A model generated the notes under the pieces. It was not told the DNA's origin. It did not search any database and saw only the letters and a list, made by a program, of their open reading frames with translations. Positions 8,179 to 17,755 of a stretch of DNA of 64,000 nt are shown piece after piece. Position 1 is the first letter of the stretch; every line of letters starts with the position of its first letter. A program made the translations under genes and the position numbers. This DNA comes from Hyphomonadaceae bacterium ML37 (GTDB taxonomy: Bacteria; Pseudomonadota; Alphaproteobacteria; Caulobacterales; Maricaulaceae), in contig CP091241.1 in NCBI GenBank assembly GCA_027627685.1, positions 62,001 through 126,000 on the forward strand, in the 5' to 3' direction.

Positions 8179-8921
8179 AACGCCAGCTCCTCGGCTTCCA
8201 GGCGCTGTTCGCGCCGGCGCAGGAGGACATCGGCGCGGCGCTGCGCAATGAGCGTGCGCATGGCGGTGAGCACCAGCGCGGTCATCAGGGCGGTAAACGC
8301 CAGCGCCATCACGAGCAGCGGCCAGAGCTGGCTGGCGTGAATGGTCGGCCCGTCAAAGCGAATGACGCTGGCGGGCTGGTGCAGCGTATTCCACCAGTCC
8401 ACGGAGAATTTGATGATGGGCAGATTGATCAGCCCGGCCATGGCCAGAATGGCCCCCGAACGGGCGGCCAGGCGCTCGTCCTCGATGGCGGCGCGCAGGG
8501 CGATATAGCCGAGGAACAGCAAAAACAGCACCAGCATGGAGGTCAGGCGCGCATCCCACACCCACCAGGCGCCCCACATGGGCCGGCCCCAGATCGCGCC
8601 GGTGACCAGGCACAGAAAGGCGAACACGGCCCCCACCGGCGCCAGCGCCCGGGCGGCGAGGTCCGCCAGGTTATGGCGCCAGATGAAATACACGAAGCTC
8701 GCCGCGCCCATGCCGGCATAGGCCGCCATGGCCAGCCATGCGGCCGGCACGTGGACATACATGATGCGCACGGTGTCGGCCTGCTGATAGTCCGGCGGCG
8801 AGATCACCAGCGCCCAGGGGATGCCCGCCAGAAACAGAACGAGCGCCAGCGCCCACATGACGGGCGTCAGCACGCGCGCCAGGCGCTCGAAGCGTTCGGG
8901 ATTGGCCAGATAGCTCCACAT
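8175..8921 (-). CDS. ccmC: Heme exporter/handling protein CcmC
   Basis: Integral membrane protein of 248 residues with six predicted TM segments. It presents heme to CcmE in system I cytochrome c maturation. The tryptophan-rich WWD signature is clear (GRPMWGAWWVWDARLTS), flanked by the two heme-ligand His regions (RIMYVHVPAAW and NTLHQPAS). The start MWSYLANPERF was chosen; an in-frame ATG at 8957 adds 12 basic residues. Next upstream on this strand is mscL; ccmA and ccmB, which usually precede ccmC, are not in the window. Confidence 0.95.
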   Translation of the reverse strand: MWSYLANPERFERLARVLTPVMWALALVLFLAGIPWALVISPPDYQQADTVRIMYVHVPAAWLAMAAYAGMGAASFVYFIWRHNLADLAARALAPVGAVFAFLCLVTGAIWGRPMWGAWWVWDARLTSMLVLFLLFLGYIALRAAIEDERLAARSGAILAMAGLINLPIIKFSVDWWNTLHQPASVIRFDGPTIHASQLWPLLVMALAFTALMTALVLTAMRTLIAQRRADVLLRRREQRLEAEELAL

Positions 8922-8996
8922 GTGTGCTGACCTAGCGGTCCGCACCCGCCGGGGCAAGATCGCTCGCGCGCCTGGCGGCTGCGGCCCTGCGACGCG

Positions 8997-9437
8997 CTAT
9001 GGGTCTGCGCGCCGGGCCAGCAGGTCGCGGATCTCTTCCAGCAGCGCCACATCGGCGGGCTTGGCGGGCGCTTCGGGGGTCTTGGCCTCGGCCTCTTCGG
9101 CCTTGCCCAGCGCCGCCAGCCGGTTCATGGCGCGCACCAGCAGAAACAGGGCGAACGCAACGATGACAAAGCTGATCACCGCATTGATGAACAGGCCATA
9201 ATTGATCGTCGCGGCGCCCGCCTCGCGCGCGGCGGCCAGGCTGGCGTACTCGGCCCGGTCCAGCGCCAGAAACAGGTTGGCGAAATCCACCCCGCCCAGC
9301 GCCAGCCCGATGGGCGGCATCAGGATGTCGTTCACGAACGAGGTGACGATGCTGGTGAACGCCCCGCCCAGAATGAAGCCGACACCCAGGTCGACCACAT
9401 TGCCGCGCATGGCGAAGGCTTTGAATTCATTGAACAT
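8997..9437 (-). CDS. mscL: Large-conductance mechanosensitive channel MscL
   Basis: Pentameric inner-membrane channel that opens on hypo-osmotic stress. It has 146 residues. The N-terminal helix and TM1 are canonical ([26 protein letters not shown]), with the following [11 protein letters not shown] motif, a periplasmic loop, TM2 ([22 protein letters not shown]) and the cytoplasmic helix ([12 protein letters not shown]). The start MFNEFKAF was chosen over an upstream ATG at 9485. It lies between the nuclease-like gene and ccmC. Confidence 0.96.
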   Translation of the reverse strand: MFNEFKAFAMRGNVVDLGVGFILGGAFTSIVTSFVNDILMPPIGLALGGVDFANLFLALDRAEYASLAAAREAGAATINYGLFINAVISFVIVAFALFLLVRAMNRLAALGKAEEAEAKTPEAPAKPADVALLEEIRDLLARRADP

Positions 9438-9508
9438 GGGGGCATCCTCCCTCAGCCAGGACTGGCGCCATGATCGCCTGATCAATCCGTGCCCGCAACG
9501 AAAATTCC

Positions 9509-10267
9509 CTACAGATCAAAAGCCTCCAGCACGGCGCGGGCGTGCTTCCCGGCGCGTAACTCCTGATCCGCCCAAGACGACAGCAGGGCGCGATAGCTGA
9601 CGGCGTGGAAGCGCGCGGCGTCCGCGCCCAGCGCAGCGGCGAAGCGGTCAATCTCGGCGCGGTGGGCGTGATGACGCCGTGCGTCGATCAGGCGGCCGTC
9701 AGGCCAGGCGCCGGGCTCGGCATAGGTGTAGATCAGGCGCCAGTCCCGCCCGGTTCTGCGGCCCTCTTCGCTCAGCGCCAGCGCGTGCTTGATCAGCTGG
9801 GCCGCGTCCAGCATGGCGAAGCGAAGATCGCCGCCCTGGAGTTTGCGCCGCACGTCATTCCAGCCCGGCAGCGCGCCCCAGACGTCCCGGTCAAAGGCGC
9901 TGGAAAAGCGCGCCGCGGACTTGGCTCGGAAGGGCTCGTATCGCTTGGCCTCGACGCCGACCAGCCAGTCGTCACCGGCGACCAGAGCGTCCAGACAGGG
10001 ATGGCGCCCGCCCCTCCAGCCGAAACGGACCACGGCCTCCAGCGCAACCGTGCGAACGCCCTCTCCCGGCGCGCCCGCAATGGACAGGTCGCACGCCGAA
10101 GGGTCGGTCAGGAAATAGCCGAAGACATTCGCCGCCAGCGCAGCCGATGAGGCGGGGTTGTTGAACTTGCCCGATCCCAGCTCGTCGCCGGGTGCGTCCT
10201 GATACACTTTGAGTATCGCCGCGTGATCGAGATGCGGCAGCAGGGCGAGTTTGGCGTCGTGGCTCAC
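9509..10267 (-). CDS. Uncharacterised PD-(D/E)xK nuclease-like protein
   Basis: Protein of 252 residues that I do not recognise as a named family. The central segment [24 protein letters not shown] (about residues 80-103) has the spacing of a PD-(D/E)xK nuclease core: an Asp, a strand, then E-A-K. That fold call is inference. No TM segment or signal peptide is seen. I chose the GTG start at 10267 ([14 protein letters not shown]), 11 bp after the ihfB stop; the longer open frame upstream overlaps ihfB antisense-free but out of frame and is spurious. Co-transcription with ihfB is likely. A restriction or repair role would be speculation. Confidence 0.7.
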   Translation of the reverse strand: MSHDAKLALLPHLDHAAILKVYQDAPGDELGSGKFNNPASSAALAANVFGYFLTDPSACDLSIAGAPGEGVRTVALEAVVRFGWRGGRHPCLDALVAGDDWLVGVEAKRYEPFRAKSAARFSSAFDRDVWGALPGWNDVRRKLQGGDLRFAMLDAAQLIKHALALSEEGRRTGRDWRLIYTYAEPGAWPDGRLIDARRHHAHRAEIDRFAAALGADAARFHAVSYRALLSSWADQELRAGKHARAVLEAFDL

Positions 10268-10278
10268 GCCGCAGGCCC

Positions 10279-10563
10279 TCAGCCCTTGCCGTCCACCCGC
10301 TCGCGCAATTCCTTGCCGGTCTTGAAGAAGGGCACGTGCTTTTCCTTGACCGACACCTGTTCGCCGGTGCGCGGGTTGCGGCCCTCGCGCGGCGGACGGT
10401 GGCGGACGGAGAAGGCGCCGAAGCCGCGCAGCTCCACCCGGTCGCCGCGTTCGAGCGCGGCGGCGATTTCTTCCAGAACAGTGTTCACAACGCGCTCCAG
10501 ATCCTTCTGGTAGAGATGAGGATGCGCCTGTGCGAGTTGGTCGATGAGTTCGGATTTGATCAT
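10279..10563 (-). CDS. ihfB: Integration host factor subunit beta
   Basis: DNA-bending nucleoid protein of 94 residues that acts as a heterodimer with IHF-alpha. The HU/IHF fold is complete: [17 protein letters not shown], the [28 protein letters not shown] arm (with the intercalating Pro of NPRTG) and the C-terminal [14 protein letters not shown]. Upstream ATG codons are ignored because the family starts at MIKSELI. The gene follows rpsA at a distance of about 140 bp, a classical order, but a strong terminator separates the two. Confidence 0.96.
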   Translation of the reverse strand: MIKSELIDQLAQAHPHLYQKDLERVVNTVLEEIAAALERGDRVELRGFGAFSVRHRPPREGRNPRTGEQVSVKEKHVPFFKTGKELRERVDGKG

Positions 10564-10641
10564 GAGAAGACCCCTTGCCGGATACGACTTTAGGGAGTCC
10601 GGACAAGTCGCGTCAATCGCCAAAAATTGATCCCGGTAAAG

Positions 10642-10672
10642 AAAAACCCCCGGCGCGGGTCCGCGCCGGGGG
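10642..10672 (-). terminator. Rho-independent terminator of rpsA
   Basis: Perfect GC-rich stem: CCCCCGGCGCGG at 10647-10658 pairs with CCGCGCCGGGGG at 10661-10672. On the minus strand it is followed directly by TTTTT (10646-10642). It lies 32 bp after the rpsA stop codon and is the clearest intrinsic terminator in this part of the window. Confidence 0.93.
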
Positions 10673-10703
10673 CTGTAGGATCAACAACGATGGCGCGCCG
10701 GCG

Positions 10704-12416
10704 CTATTCGCCGTCTTTCTTGGTGGCTTCCTGCTTTTTCAGCGCGGCGCCCAGGATATCGCCCAGCGAGGCGCCGGAATCCGACGAACCGTACTGTTCC
10801 ACGGCGTCTTTTTCCTCGGCCATTTCGAGCGCCTTGACCGACACCGACACCCGGCGGGTGGCCTTGTCGATCTGGGTGACGCGCGCGTCCACCTTGTCGC
10901 CCACCGCAAAGCGCTCGGGGCGCTGTTCGGCGCGGTCACGCGACAGATCGGACTTGCGGATGAAGGCCTTGACCTGATTGTCGGGCCCCAGCGCCACTTC
11001 GATGCCGCCGGTGGTGACTTCGGTCACGGTGCAGGTGACGGTCTGACCGCGCTTGTAGGCGCCGTCTTCCATCGGATCGCCGGCCAGCTGCTTGACGCCG
11101 AGGGAGACGCGCTCCTTCTCGATATCCACGTCGAGCACCTTGGCGCGGACGATATCGCCCTTCTTGTAGTCCTGGATGGCGTCTTCGCCGGCGCGGTCCC
11201 AGTCGAGATCCGACAGGTGCACCATGCCGTCAATCTCCTCGTCCACGCCGATGAACAGGCCGAACTCGGTGATGTTCTTGACCTCGCCCTCGACCTCGGC
11301 GCCCGCCGGGTGGGTTTCAGCGAAGATTTCCCACGGATTGCGCTGGGTCTGCTTGATGCCCAGCGAGACGCGGCGTTTTTCCGAATCCACGTCCAGCACC
11401 ATGACTTCCACTTCCTGGGAGGTGGAGACGATCTTGCCCGGGTGGATGTTCTTCTTGGTCCAGCTCATCTCCGAGACGTGGACCAGGCCTTCCACGCCCG
11501 GCTCCAGCTCCACGAAGGCGCCGTACTCGGCGATATTGGTCACGCGGCCCGTAAAGGTCGCGCCCACCGGATATTTGGCGCCCACGCCTTCCCAGGGGTC
11601 GGACTGCAGCTGCTTCATGCCCAGCGAGATGCGCTGGGTGTCCTTGTTGATCTTGATGATCTGGACTTTCATCGTCTGGCCGACTTCGACCACTTCGCTG
11701 GGGTGGCCCACGCGGCTCCAGCTCATGTCGGTGACATGGAGCAGGCCGTCAATGCCGCCCAGATCCACGAACGCGCCGTAATCGGTGATGTTCTTGACCA
11801 CGCCTTCGCGCACTTCGCCCTCGGCCAGCTGACCGACCAGCTCGGCGCGCTGCTCGGCGCGGGATTCTTCCAGAACAGCGCGGCGCGACACCACGATATT
11901 GCCGCGCGGACGGTCCATTTTCAGGATCGCGAAGGGCTGTTCCTTGTTCATCAGCGGGGTGACGTCGCGCACGGGGCGGATGTCCACCTGGCTGCCCGGC
12001 AGGAAGGCGCTGGCGCCGCCCAGATCGACGGTGAACCCGCCCTTGACCCGGCCGACAATGGCGCCGGTGACCGGCTCCTTGCCTTCAAACTGCTGCTCCA
12101 GACGATCCCAGGCCTCTTCGCGGCGCGCCTTGTCGCGCGACAGGACCGCTTCGCCCATGGCGTTCTCGATGCGCTCCAGGAACACTTCGACCGTGTCGCC
12201 CGCCTTGGGAGCGCCGCCGCCGGGTCCTGCAAATTCGCGCACGGAAATGCGCCCTTCGGTCTTCAGACCGACATCGATGATGACGATGTCGTTTTCAACA
12301 GAGGTGACGCGGCCCTGAACGACCGAGCCTTCCATCAGGTCGCGGCCGGCGAGGCTCGCTTCCAGCATCTGGGAAAAGTCTTCACGGCTCGGGGCCGCGG
12401 TGGAGGTTTGAGACAT
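10704..12416 (-). CDS. rpsA: 30S ribosomal protein S1
   Basis: RNA-binding ribosomal protein of 570 residues that recruits mRNA to the 30S subunit. Six S1 (OB-fold) motifs follow one another; the repeated signature [25 protein letters not shown] / [26 protein letters not shown] / [26 protein letters not shown] is obvious. The length is typical of alphaproteobacteria. The usual upstream neighbour cmk is absent; instead a 240-bp leader and a GFA-fold gene precede it. Confidence 0.97.
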   Translation of the reverse strand: MSQTSTAAPSREDFSQMLEASLAGRDLMEGSVVQGRVTSVENDIVIIDVGLKTEGRISVREFAGPGGGAPKAGDTVEVFLERIENAMGEAVLSRDKARREEAWDRLEQQFEGKEPVTGAIVGRVKGGFTVDLGGASAFLPGSQVDIRPVRDVTPLMNKEQPFAILKMDRPRGNIVVSRRAVLEESRAEQRAELVGQLAEGEVREGVVKNITDYGAFVDLGGIDGLLHVTDMSWSRVGHPSEVVEVGQTMKVQIIKINKDTQRISLGMKQLQSDPWEGVGAKYPVGATFTGRVTNIAEYGAFVELEPGVEGLVHVSEMSWTKKNIHPGKIVSTSQEVEVMVLDVDSEKRRVSLGIKQTQRNPWEIFAETHPAGAEVEGEVKNITEFGLFIGVDEEIDGMVHLSDLDWDRAGEDAIQDYKKGDIVRAKVLDVDIEKERVSLGVKQLAGDPMEDGAYKRGQTVTCTVTEVTTGGIEVALGPDNQVKAFIRKSDLSRDRAEQRPERFAVGDKVDARVTQIDKATRRVSVSVKALEMAEEKDAVEQYGSSDSGASLGDILGAALKKQEATKKDGE

Positions 12417-12656
12417 GGATTGCTTTCTTAACGTGAGACGGTTTCGGTTTGCGAAAGAAGCCGCCCCTTCAAGGGCGGCGCGCGGGGCTGCTGGGCAGCG
12501 CGGCGGCGCAAACGCGGGGTCTGGCGCTGTCCGTCCCGGTCTTGCGGGCGGTCAGGCGCGGGTGGATGACATGGACGGCCAAGGCCGCCCGGCGAGTGAG
12601 CTCCGGCGGGCCGGAAGCGCGCGCGTATCTACGCCATCGCCGCGTCCAGTGCAAGC
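12417..12656 (-). promoter_or_regulatory. rpsA leader/promoter region with hairpin
   Basis: Non-coding spacer of 240 bp. A GC-rich hairpin (GCCGCCC 12460-12466 pairing with GGGCGGC 12473-12479) precedes a T-rich stretch on the minus strand (CTTCTTTC). It could be a weak terminator of the upstream GFA gene or a leader structure of rpsA, whose autoregulation in other bacteria acts on the leader. I could not identify promoter hexamers with confidence. Confidence 0.35.
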
Positions 12657-13022
12657 TCAGGGGGGTGTCTGCGGCCCGCTGACCGGCTGGCCATTGCGCA
12701 GCACGACGGCGCCGGCCAGCACGTCGGGCGCCATCAGGCGGGCGTTGACGCCCAGACGTTCGGGCTTGGGCTCGGGCGGGACGCCGGACCAGTGGGTCAC
12801 GCAGCCGCACCGCGCGCACCGGTGAAACATGATCTCGCGATCACCCCAGATATAGGTGTCGGTCGCCGCCCCGCTCAGCGCGATCTGCACCTGCGAGGGA
12901 TGATAATACGCCCACAGCGCGCCATAACGCCGGCAGATCGAACACTGGCAGTTATTCACCGTCTCCGGCGCTGTCTCGATGCGCAGGCGGACATCGCCGC
13001 AATGGCAGGACGCTTCGATCAC
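12657..13022 (-). CDS. GFA / CENP-V-fold zinc protein
   Basis: Small zinc protein of 121 residues in the family annotated as glutathione-dependent formaldehyde-activating-like. Cys clusters are in the expected order: SCHCGDVRL (about residue 5), NNCQCSICRRYGALWAYY (about 27) and HRCARCGCVTHW (about 65). The family binds two zinc ions, but real formaldehyde activity is proven for few members, so function stays open. Start GTG 13022 (VIEASCHCG) is chosen because it lies one base from the stop of the upstream membrane-protein gene; longer starts would run into that gene. Confidence 0.85.
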   Translation of the reverse strand: MIEASCHCGDVRLRIETAPETVNNCQCSICRRYGALWAYYHPSQVQIALSGAATDTYIWGDREIMFHRCARCGCVTHWSGVPPEPKPERLGVNARLMAPDVLAGAVVLRNGQPVSGPQTPP

Positions 13023-13023
13023 C

Positions 13024-14361
13024 CTAAAGCCCGCCGCCGACGCGGTTCTTCCAATAGCCCACATCCTCGGCGTATTTGCCCACCACCTCGCCCAGCACGG
13101 CGTTGAGGCGCAGGGTGTGGAAGCTGATCCATTCGCCCTGGTCGATTTCATCGAGGCATTTCATCGAGCTGGTGAGGAAAAACGCGTAGAGCGCAGCCAC
13201 CAGGATGAAGAGGATGATGAACACCCAGCCCAGCGCCGCAATGGTGTCAAACGGGCTGAGGCCGGTGAAGGAGGCGAGGATGGCGAGCAATCCCGCCAGC
13301 GCGCCCAGAAAGGCCGCCGGCACGAAGATCAGGTAATAGCTGGAATTGCGCCGGATCTGGAACACGATGTTGCGCACATAGGTCTCGATGAAAAAGACCC
13401 GCAGGGCGAACCAGTTGATGTTCAGCGCCCACAGCCGGGCCTCGTCGGCGAGCTGTTTGGAATCGCGCTCCTGACCCACCGTGACCGATTTGGCTTTGCC
13501 GATGGCGGTGCGGTAATGGTCGTTCACCCGGGCGAGATAGCGGGTGAGGAAATTGGCCGTCTCGCGAGCGGTGTTGCGCTGGTACGGGCTGTATTCGGCA
13601 TAATAGAGCGCCCACATCACCAGCGCCGCCAGCGCGCACGAGCCCGCGCCTGCAATGAGCGAGGACAGCTGCGCGCCGGTAATCGGCCCGGCGGCCTCGT
13701 CGGAAATCGGGCTCAGGGCTGCAATCACGCCGGTGTCGTTCAGGACGATATTGATGAGCAGCACCCCGCCCAGAATGAGCGAGAACCAGATCGCCAGCTT
13801 GCGCACATTGGCGTTCATCAGCTTGCGGCTCTCATTGAGGAGATACAGAACCCCGCTGTCGGAGTCGTGGAACTGGCGCGCGATCACCGCGCCTTCCACA
13901 TCCTCGAACAGGGCGCGCGGGTCGGCCTCGATGGGCACCCGGCCGGCCAGGAATGTGTTGGCCAGCTTGGCGTAGTCTTTGGCCAGATCGTCGGTCAGCT
14001 CCTCGGGCATGCGCATGTATCCCACGCGCACCGACATCCAGTTGAAGAACACGCCCCGGCGCGAAATGAAGCTTTCCTCGTGGGCGAAATCATTGCCCAG
14101 CGCGGTTTCGGTCAGGGTGTGGTGGCCGGACACCGCCGCCGCCGCGACGGCTTCCACCGCCTCATCACCCACATTCGCCGCCGTGCGCCGCCCGGCGCCC
14201 AGCAGGCGCAGGATCAGCCGGTAGGGGAAGGTGGCCGCGCGCAGGATGGCGCTGATCAGGGGCCGCGCGCTGGCGCGCGCGATGAACACGATCAGCGCCA
14301 GGATCAGCCCGGCGGCGAGGCCGGCGGCAAACCAGGTTGTCACAGACAGGCTCTCGCCCAT
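13024..14361 (-). CDS. Uncharacterised polytopic membrane protein
   Basis: Protein of 445 residues with about five predicted TM segments: one at the N-terminus (about 8-28), two in the middle (about 186-205 and 231-253) and two near the C-terminus (about 342-367 and 376-398). Between them lie soluble stretches with RRGVFFNWMSVRVGYM and YAEYSPYQRNTARETANFL. I do not recognise the family. It is followed at one base by the GFA gene, suggesting co-transcription. Nothing in the sequence assigns a substrate or enzymatic role. Confidence 0.8.
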   Translation of the reverse strand: MGESLSVTTWFAAGLAAGLILALIVFIARASARPLISAILRAATFPYRLILRLLGAGRRTAANVGDEAVEAVAAAAVSGHHTLTETALGNDFAHEESFISRRGVFFNWMSVRVGYMRMPEELTDDLAKDYAKLANTFLAGRVPIEADPRALFEDVEGAVIARQFHDSDSGVLYLLNESRKLMNANVRKLAIWFSLILGGVLLINIVLNDTGVIAALSPISDEAAGPITGAQLSSLIAGAGSCALAALVMWALYYAEYSPYQRNTARETANFLTRYLARVNDHYRTAIGKAKSVTVGQERDSKQLADEARLWALNINWFALRVFFIETYVRNIVFQIRRNSSYYLIFVPAAFLGALAGLLAILASFTGLSPFDTIAALGWVFIILFILVAALYAFFLTSSMKCLDEIDQGEWISFHTLRLNAVLGEVVGKYAEDVGYWKNRVGGGL

Positions 14362-14486
14362 GGGCGCGCTCTCCCCACCAGCCGGCGCTGCCGCCCCCTC
14401 AGGCCTTGCGCAACGCGTGTGGCGCTCACTCTAGCCCGGCGCGGGCGCGGGGGCGAGGGGCGTTAACCCTTAAATCGCGCTCAGGG

Positions 14487-15137
14487 TCAGAAGGGCACCC
14501 AATTGCGTTGGCGCGAATAGGCCAGATAGCCCACATTCGCCCCAGCCCGGAAGCCCACGCCCGAGCGGATCGGCGCCAGGGTGATGTCGTCGGCGCGCTG
14601 ATAATTCACGCCCAGACCCGCCACGAAGTAAGCTGAGCCCTCCACGCCGGGAAAGCGCTGATAGAGCAGATCGGTGTCGTAGAGATTATAGACCAAGGTG
14701 AACACCCGGCTGGCATTGCCGCCGGCGTCAAACCCCACCGACGGACCCTGCCAGTACACCTTGCGGCGCGGCTCGCCCGATTTCATCACCAGATAGCCCT
14801 CGCCATAGCGCAGGCCCACACCGATAGCGGCGGACAGCTCTTCACCCGCGATATAGCCCACGGGACGGCCCAGATCGGAGAACACGCGCTCCAGCGCGCT
14901 GGCGGCGGCTTCCGCAGTGACGCCGAAGAAATCAGCTGCCGCCTCCACCAGCTCGTCCTGGGAATAGGTGTCGATGTCTGACTGGTATTCGCTGGGCTGT
15001 CCGTATTCAGGCTGATCACCGCGCGGCCCGGCCTCGGCGCGGGCGCTGGACTGGCCCGAACCTGTGGCGCTGCAGGCGCCCAGCATGGCCGCAATCGCCA
15101 GGGCAGCGGCGGCGCGAAGGGGGAGGGAAAAGGTCAT
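14487..15137 (-). CDS. eipA: Envelope integrity protein EipA (DUF1134)
   Basis: Exported DUF1134 protein of 216 residues. The signal peptide ends in a lipobox-like LGAC (about residue 21), then a polar linker, then the DUF1134 core: DTYSQDELVEAAADFFG, VGLRYGEGYLVMKSG, RKVYWQGPSVGFDAGGNASRVF, LVYNLYDTDLLYQRFPGVEGSAYFVAG and GANVGYLAYSRQRNWVPF at the end. In Brucella and Caulobacter the family supports cell-envelope integrity. Start MTFSLPLRAA gives the best signal peptide; ATG 15152 is an alternative. A CtrA-like box lies about 90 bp upstream. Confidence 0.92.
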   Translation of the reverse strand: MTFSLPLRAAAALAIAAMLGACSATGSGQSSARAEAGPRGDQPEYGQPSEYQSDIDTYSQDELVEAAADFFGVTAEAAASALERVFSDLGRPVGYIAGEELSAAIGVGLRYGEGYLVMKSGEPRRKVYWQGPSVGFDAGGNASRVFTLVYNLYDTDLLYQRFPGVEGSAYFVAGLGVNYQRADDITLAPIRSGVGFRAGANVGYLAYSRQRNWVPF

Positions 15138-15225
15138 CAGGGCGGTCCTCAACTCGGCGCGGCAGCGCGCGATGGCTTACCCGGCCACCGTCGCGCAGGA
15201 TTACGGCAGGCTTTGGGCGCAAGGG

Positions 15226-15241
15226 TTAGCGAGGGGTTAAC
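15226..15241 (-). promoter_or_regulatory. Candidate CtrA box upstream of eipA
   Basis: TTAG (15226-15229), seven bases, TTAAC (15237-15241): one mismatch to the alphaproteobacterial CtrA consensus TTAA-N7-TTAAC. It lies about 90 bp upstream of the eipA start. CtrA control of eipA has been described in Brucella, which supports the call; the site itself is a prediction. Confidence 0.5.
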
Positions 15242-15302
15242 GGGCGGGGCTCTTCAGCGATATCTGACCTTACCTCGCCGTCGATCCTTGCCGGGCCATT
15301 TT

Positions 15303-15401
15303 CGCAAGCGTCGCAGGCTGTCAAGGACGACGGAGCCTGGCTCGGTCGCCGCAGGGCGGCGGCCCGCAGGGCCGTCCTTGACAGTCTGCGATCGCCTTGC
15401 G
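15303..15401. repeat. Intergenic palindromic element, family R2 copy 1
   Basis: Large imperfect inverted repeat. The left arm 15303-15329 starts CGCAAGCG and ends GTCAAGGACG; the right arm 15373-15401 is its complement, starting CGTCCTTGAC and ending CGCCTTGCG. Positions 15312-15329 and 15373-15390 pair in 17 of 18 positions. The interior carries further small GC hairpins. A second copy with the same outer arms is at 22355-22460. Confidence 0.8.
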
Positions 15402-15580
15402 TGATCTTCCAGCATGGAACGATGGGGAGGTTTGACCTCCGGGTTTTCAGGCCAGAGCCGCCCACGGGGCATCGCTTGGGCCCCTTGGGCCAAGCCCAGA
15501 GTTGGCAGAGTCACGTATCGCACCCGCCTCACCGCCTGTTCCGCTTGGCGCGGGGCGGCGCCAGTGCTAACTCCCGCGCC

Positions 15581-17389
15581 ATGAGCACAGATCCCGCCCT
15601 GATCCGCAATTTCTCCATCGTGGCCCATATCGACCACGGCAAATCCACGCTTGCCGACCGTCTGATCCAGACGACGGGCGGGCTGACCGCGCGCGAGATG
15701 ACCGAACAGGTCCTCGACAACATGGATATCGAGAAAGAGCGCGGCATCACCATCAAGGCCCAGACCGTGCGGCTGGAATACCCGGCCAAAGACGGCAAGA
15801 CCTATGTGCTCAACCTGATCGACACGCCCGGACACGTGGACTTCGCCTACGAGGTCTCGCGCTCGCTTTACGCCTGCGAGGGCGCGCTGCTGGTGGTGGA
15901 CGCAGCCCAGGGCGTGGAGGCCCAGACCCTGGCCAATGTCTATCAGGCCATGGACGTGAATCTGGAAATCGTGCCGGTGCTCAACAAGATCGACCTGCCA
16001 GCCGCCGACCCCGACCGGGTGCGCGAGCAGATCGAGGACGTGATCGGCATCGAGGCCCATGACGCGCTGGAAATCTCCGCCAAGACGGGGCTGGGGATCG
16101 ACACCGTGCTGGAAGCCATCGTCACCCGCCTGCCCCCGCCCAAGGCCGGCGATCCGGACGCGCCGCTCAAAGCCCTGCTCGTGGACAGCTGGTATGATCC
16201 GTATCTGGGCGTGATCTGCCTGGTGCGCATCATGGAAGGCACGCTGAAAAAAGGCATGCGCGTGCGCCTGATGGGCGCGGGCGCCAGCTATGGCGTGGAC
16301 GGGGTGGGCGTGTTCCGCCCGGCCAAGGAAATCGTGGCGGCGCTGGGGCCCGGCGAGATCGGCTTCCTCAACGCCTCCATCAAACAGGTGCGCGATGCGC
16401 GCGTGGGCGATACCATCACCGAGGAAAAACGCCCCACAGCCGCCGCCCTGCCGGGCTTCAAACCCGCCGTGCCGGTGGTGTTCTGCGGCCTGTTCCCGGT
16501 GGATTCAAACGAGTTTGACGATCTGCGCGACGCGGTGGAGCGCCTGGCGCTCAATGACGCCTCGTTCAGCTTTGAAATGGAATCCTCCGCCGCCCTGGGC
16601 TTCGGCTTCCGCTGCGGCTTCCTCGGGCTCCTGCATCTCGAGGTGATCCGCGAGCGGCTGGAGCGTGAATACAATGTCGACCTGATCACCACCGCGCCCT
16701 CGGTGATCTACAAGATGAAGCTGACCGACGGCACGGTTCTGGACCTGCACAACCCCGCCGACATGCCCGACCCGGTGAAGATCGAGACCATTTCAGAGCC
16801 CTGGATCAAGGCCACGATATTGGTGCCCGACGAGTATCTGGGCGGCGTTCTGAAACTGTGCGAGGACCGGCGCGGCATCCAGCGCGACCTCACCTATGCG
16901 GGCAGCCGCGCCATGCTGGTCTATGAACTGCCCCTCAACGAGGTGGTGTTCGATTTCTATGACCGGCTCAAATCCGTGACCAAGGGCTACGCCAGCTTCG
17001 ACTATCAGTTCATCGAGCACCGCGAGGGCGACCTCGTGCGCATGTCGGTGCTGGTCAATGAGGAGCCGGTGGACGCCCTGTCCATGATCGTGCACCGCAC
17101 CCGCGCCGACATGCGCGGCCGCGGCATGTGCGAACGCCTCAAAGACCTGATCCCGCGCCACCAGTTCAAAATCCCGATCCAGGCCGCCATTGGCGGCCGC
17201 GTCATCGCCCGCGAAACCATCGCCGCCCTGCGCAAGGACGTGACCGCCAAATGCTATGGCGGCGACGCCAGCCGCAAACGCAAACTGCTGGACAAGCAAA
17301 AGGCCGGCAAAAAGAAAATGCGCCAGTACGGCAATGTGGAAATCCCGCAGGAAGCGTTTATTGCGGCGCTGAAAATGGATCAGGATTAG
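15581..17389 (+). CDS. lepA: Elongation factor 4 (LepA), back-translocating GTPase
   Basis: Ribosome-associated translational GTPase of 602 residues. G-domain motifs are intact: G1 AHIDHGKST (about 15-23), G2 RGITIKAQ, G3 DTPGH and G4 NKID. EF-4 hallmarks follow: [37 protein letters not shown] and the C-terminal domain ending [25 protein letters not shown]. The start [20 protein letters not shown] was chosen; the 60 upstream in-frame residues lie in the palindromic intergenic region. The stop overlaps the stop of the convergent small gene. Confidence 0.97.
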   Translation: MSTDPALIRNFSIVAHIDHGKSTLADRLIQTTGGLTAREMTEQVLDNMDIEKERGITIKAQTVRLEYPAKDGKTYVLNLIDTPGHVDFAYEVSRSLYACEGALLVVDAAQGVEAQTLANVYQAMDVNLEIVPVLNKIDLPAADPDRVREQIEDVIGIEAHDALEISAKTGLGIDTVLEAIVTRLPPPKAGDPDAPLKALLVDSWYDPYLGVICLVRIMEGTLKKGMRVRLMGAGASYGVDGVGVFRPAKEIVAALGPGEIGFLNASIKQVRDARVGDTITEEKRPTAAALPGFKPAVPVVFCGLFPVDSNEFDDLRDAVERLALNDASFSFEMESSAALGFGFRCGFLGLLHLEVIRERLEREYNVDLITTAPSVIYKMKLTDGTVLDLHNPADMPDPVKIETISEPWIKATILVPDEYLGGVLKLCEDRRGIQRDLTYAGSRAMLVYELPLNEVVFDFYDRLKSVTKGYASFDYQFIEHREGDLVRMSVLVNEEPVDALSMIVHRTRADMRGRGMCERLKDLIPRHQFKIPIQAAIGGRVIARETIAALRKDVTAKCYGGDASRKRKLLDKQKAGKKKMRQYGNVEIPQEAFIAALKMDQD

Positions 17390-17643
17390 GGGACTTGCGG
17401 GCGGGGCTCTTTGAACAGGGGCTTCATTGGACCAATTTTGCCTGCATACCAATCAAACCAAATAAGGTCGTATTTTTCAGCAAAGTATTGCACGAAGTCG
17501 TACGGCTCCGCAGAATGTGCGAAGTAGCGCTCGAGATCGTCTAATCCCAGCCCGGCATCCTCGAAATCGATCAGGTAGTCGCGAAGCAGGCACTGGTTCG
17601 CTGCGTTCACCCAGTCTCGAAATTTATCGCGATCAACAGACAT
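17386..17643 (-). CDS. Small aromatic-rich hypothetical protein
   Basis: Acidic protein of 85 residues, rich in Asp, Phe, Tyr and Trp ([22 protein letters not shown]). I recognise no family. The surrounding 17390-17760 is visibly AT-richer than its neighbours, so recent acquisition is possible. Start ATG 17643 ([12 protein letters not shown]) was chosen; ATG 17709 adds a hydrophobic stretch (MVLLLSAAAHA) and cannot be excluded. It converges on lepA and precedes no obvious partner except the DUF3883 gene upstream on the same strand. Confidence 0.55.
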   Translation of the reverse strand: MSVDRDKFRDWVNAANQCLLRDYLIDFEDAGLGLDDLERYFAHSAEPYDFVQYFAEKYDLIWFDWYAGKIGPMKPLFKEPRPQVP

Positions 17644-17755
17644 CGGCCTTGTCGCTTTAGGCGCCTGTCGCACAGGGGCGTGAGCGGCGGCGCTCAATAA
17701 CAACACCAACGCGCAATAAAATATCGTATGGCCAGGCGTTGGCTATTGTCAATTT

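Larger units (their letters stand above)
15138..15580. other. Intergenic region eipA-lepA
   Basis: 443 bp without a credible gene. It holds the CtrA-like box (15226-15241), a 99-bp palindromic element (15303-15401) and then about 180 bp of ordinary high-GC sequence containing the lepA promoter, which I could not pin down. Open frames running through it belong to extended reading frames of lepA or to antisense frames. Confidence 0.6.

Noticed and set aside
10575-12431. Plus-strand open frame opposite rpsA
   Set aside because: Antisense to six well-conserved S1 domains; the apparent His/Asp-rich protein is a by-product of that codon pattern.
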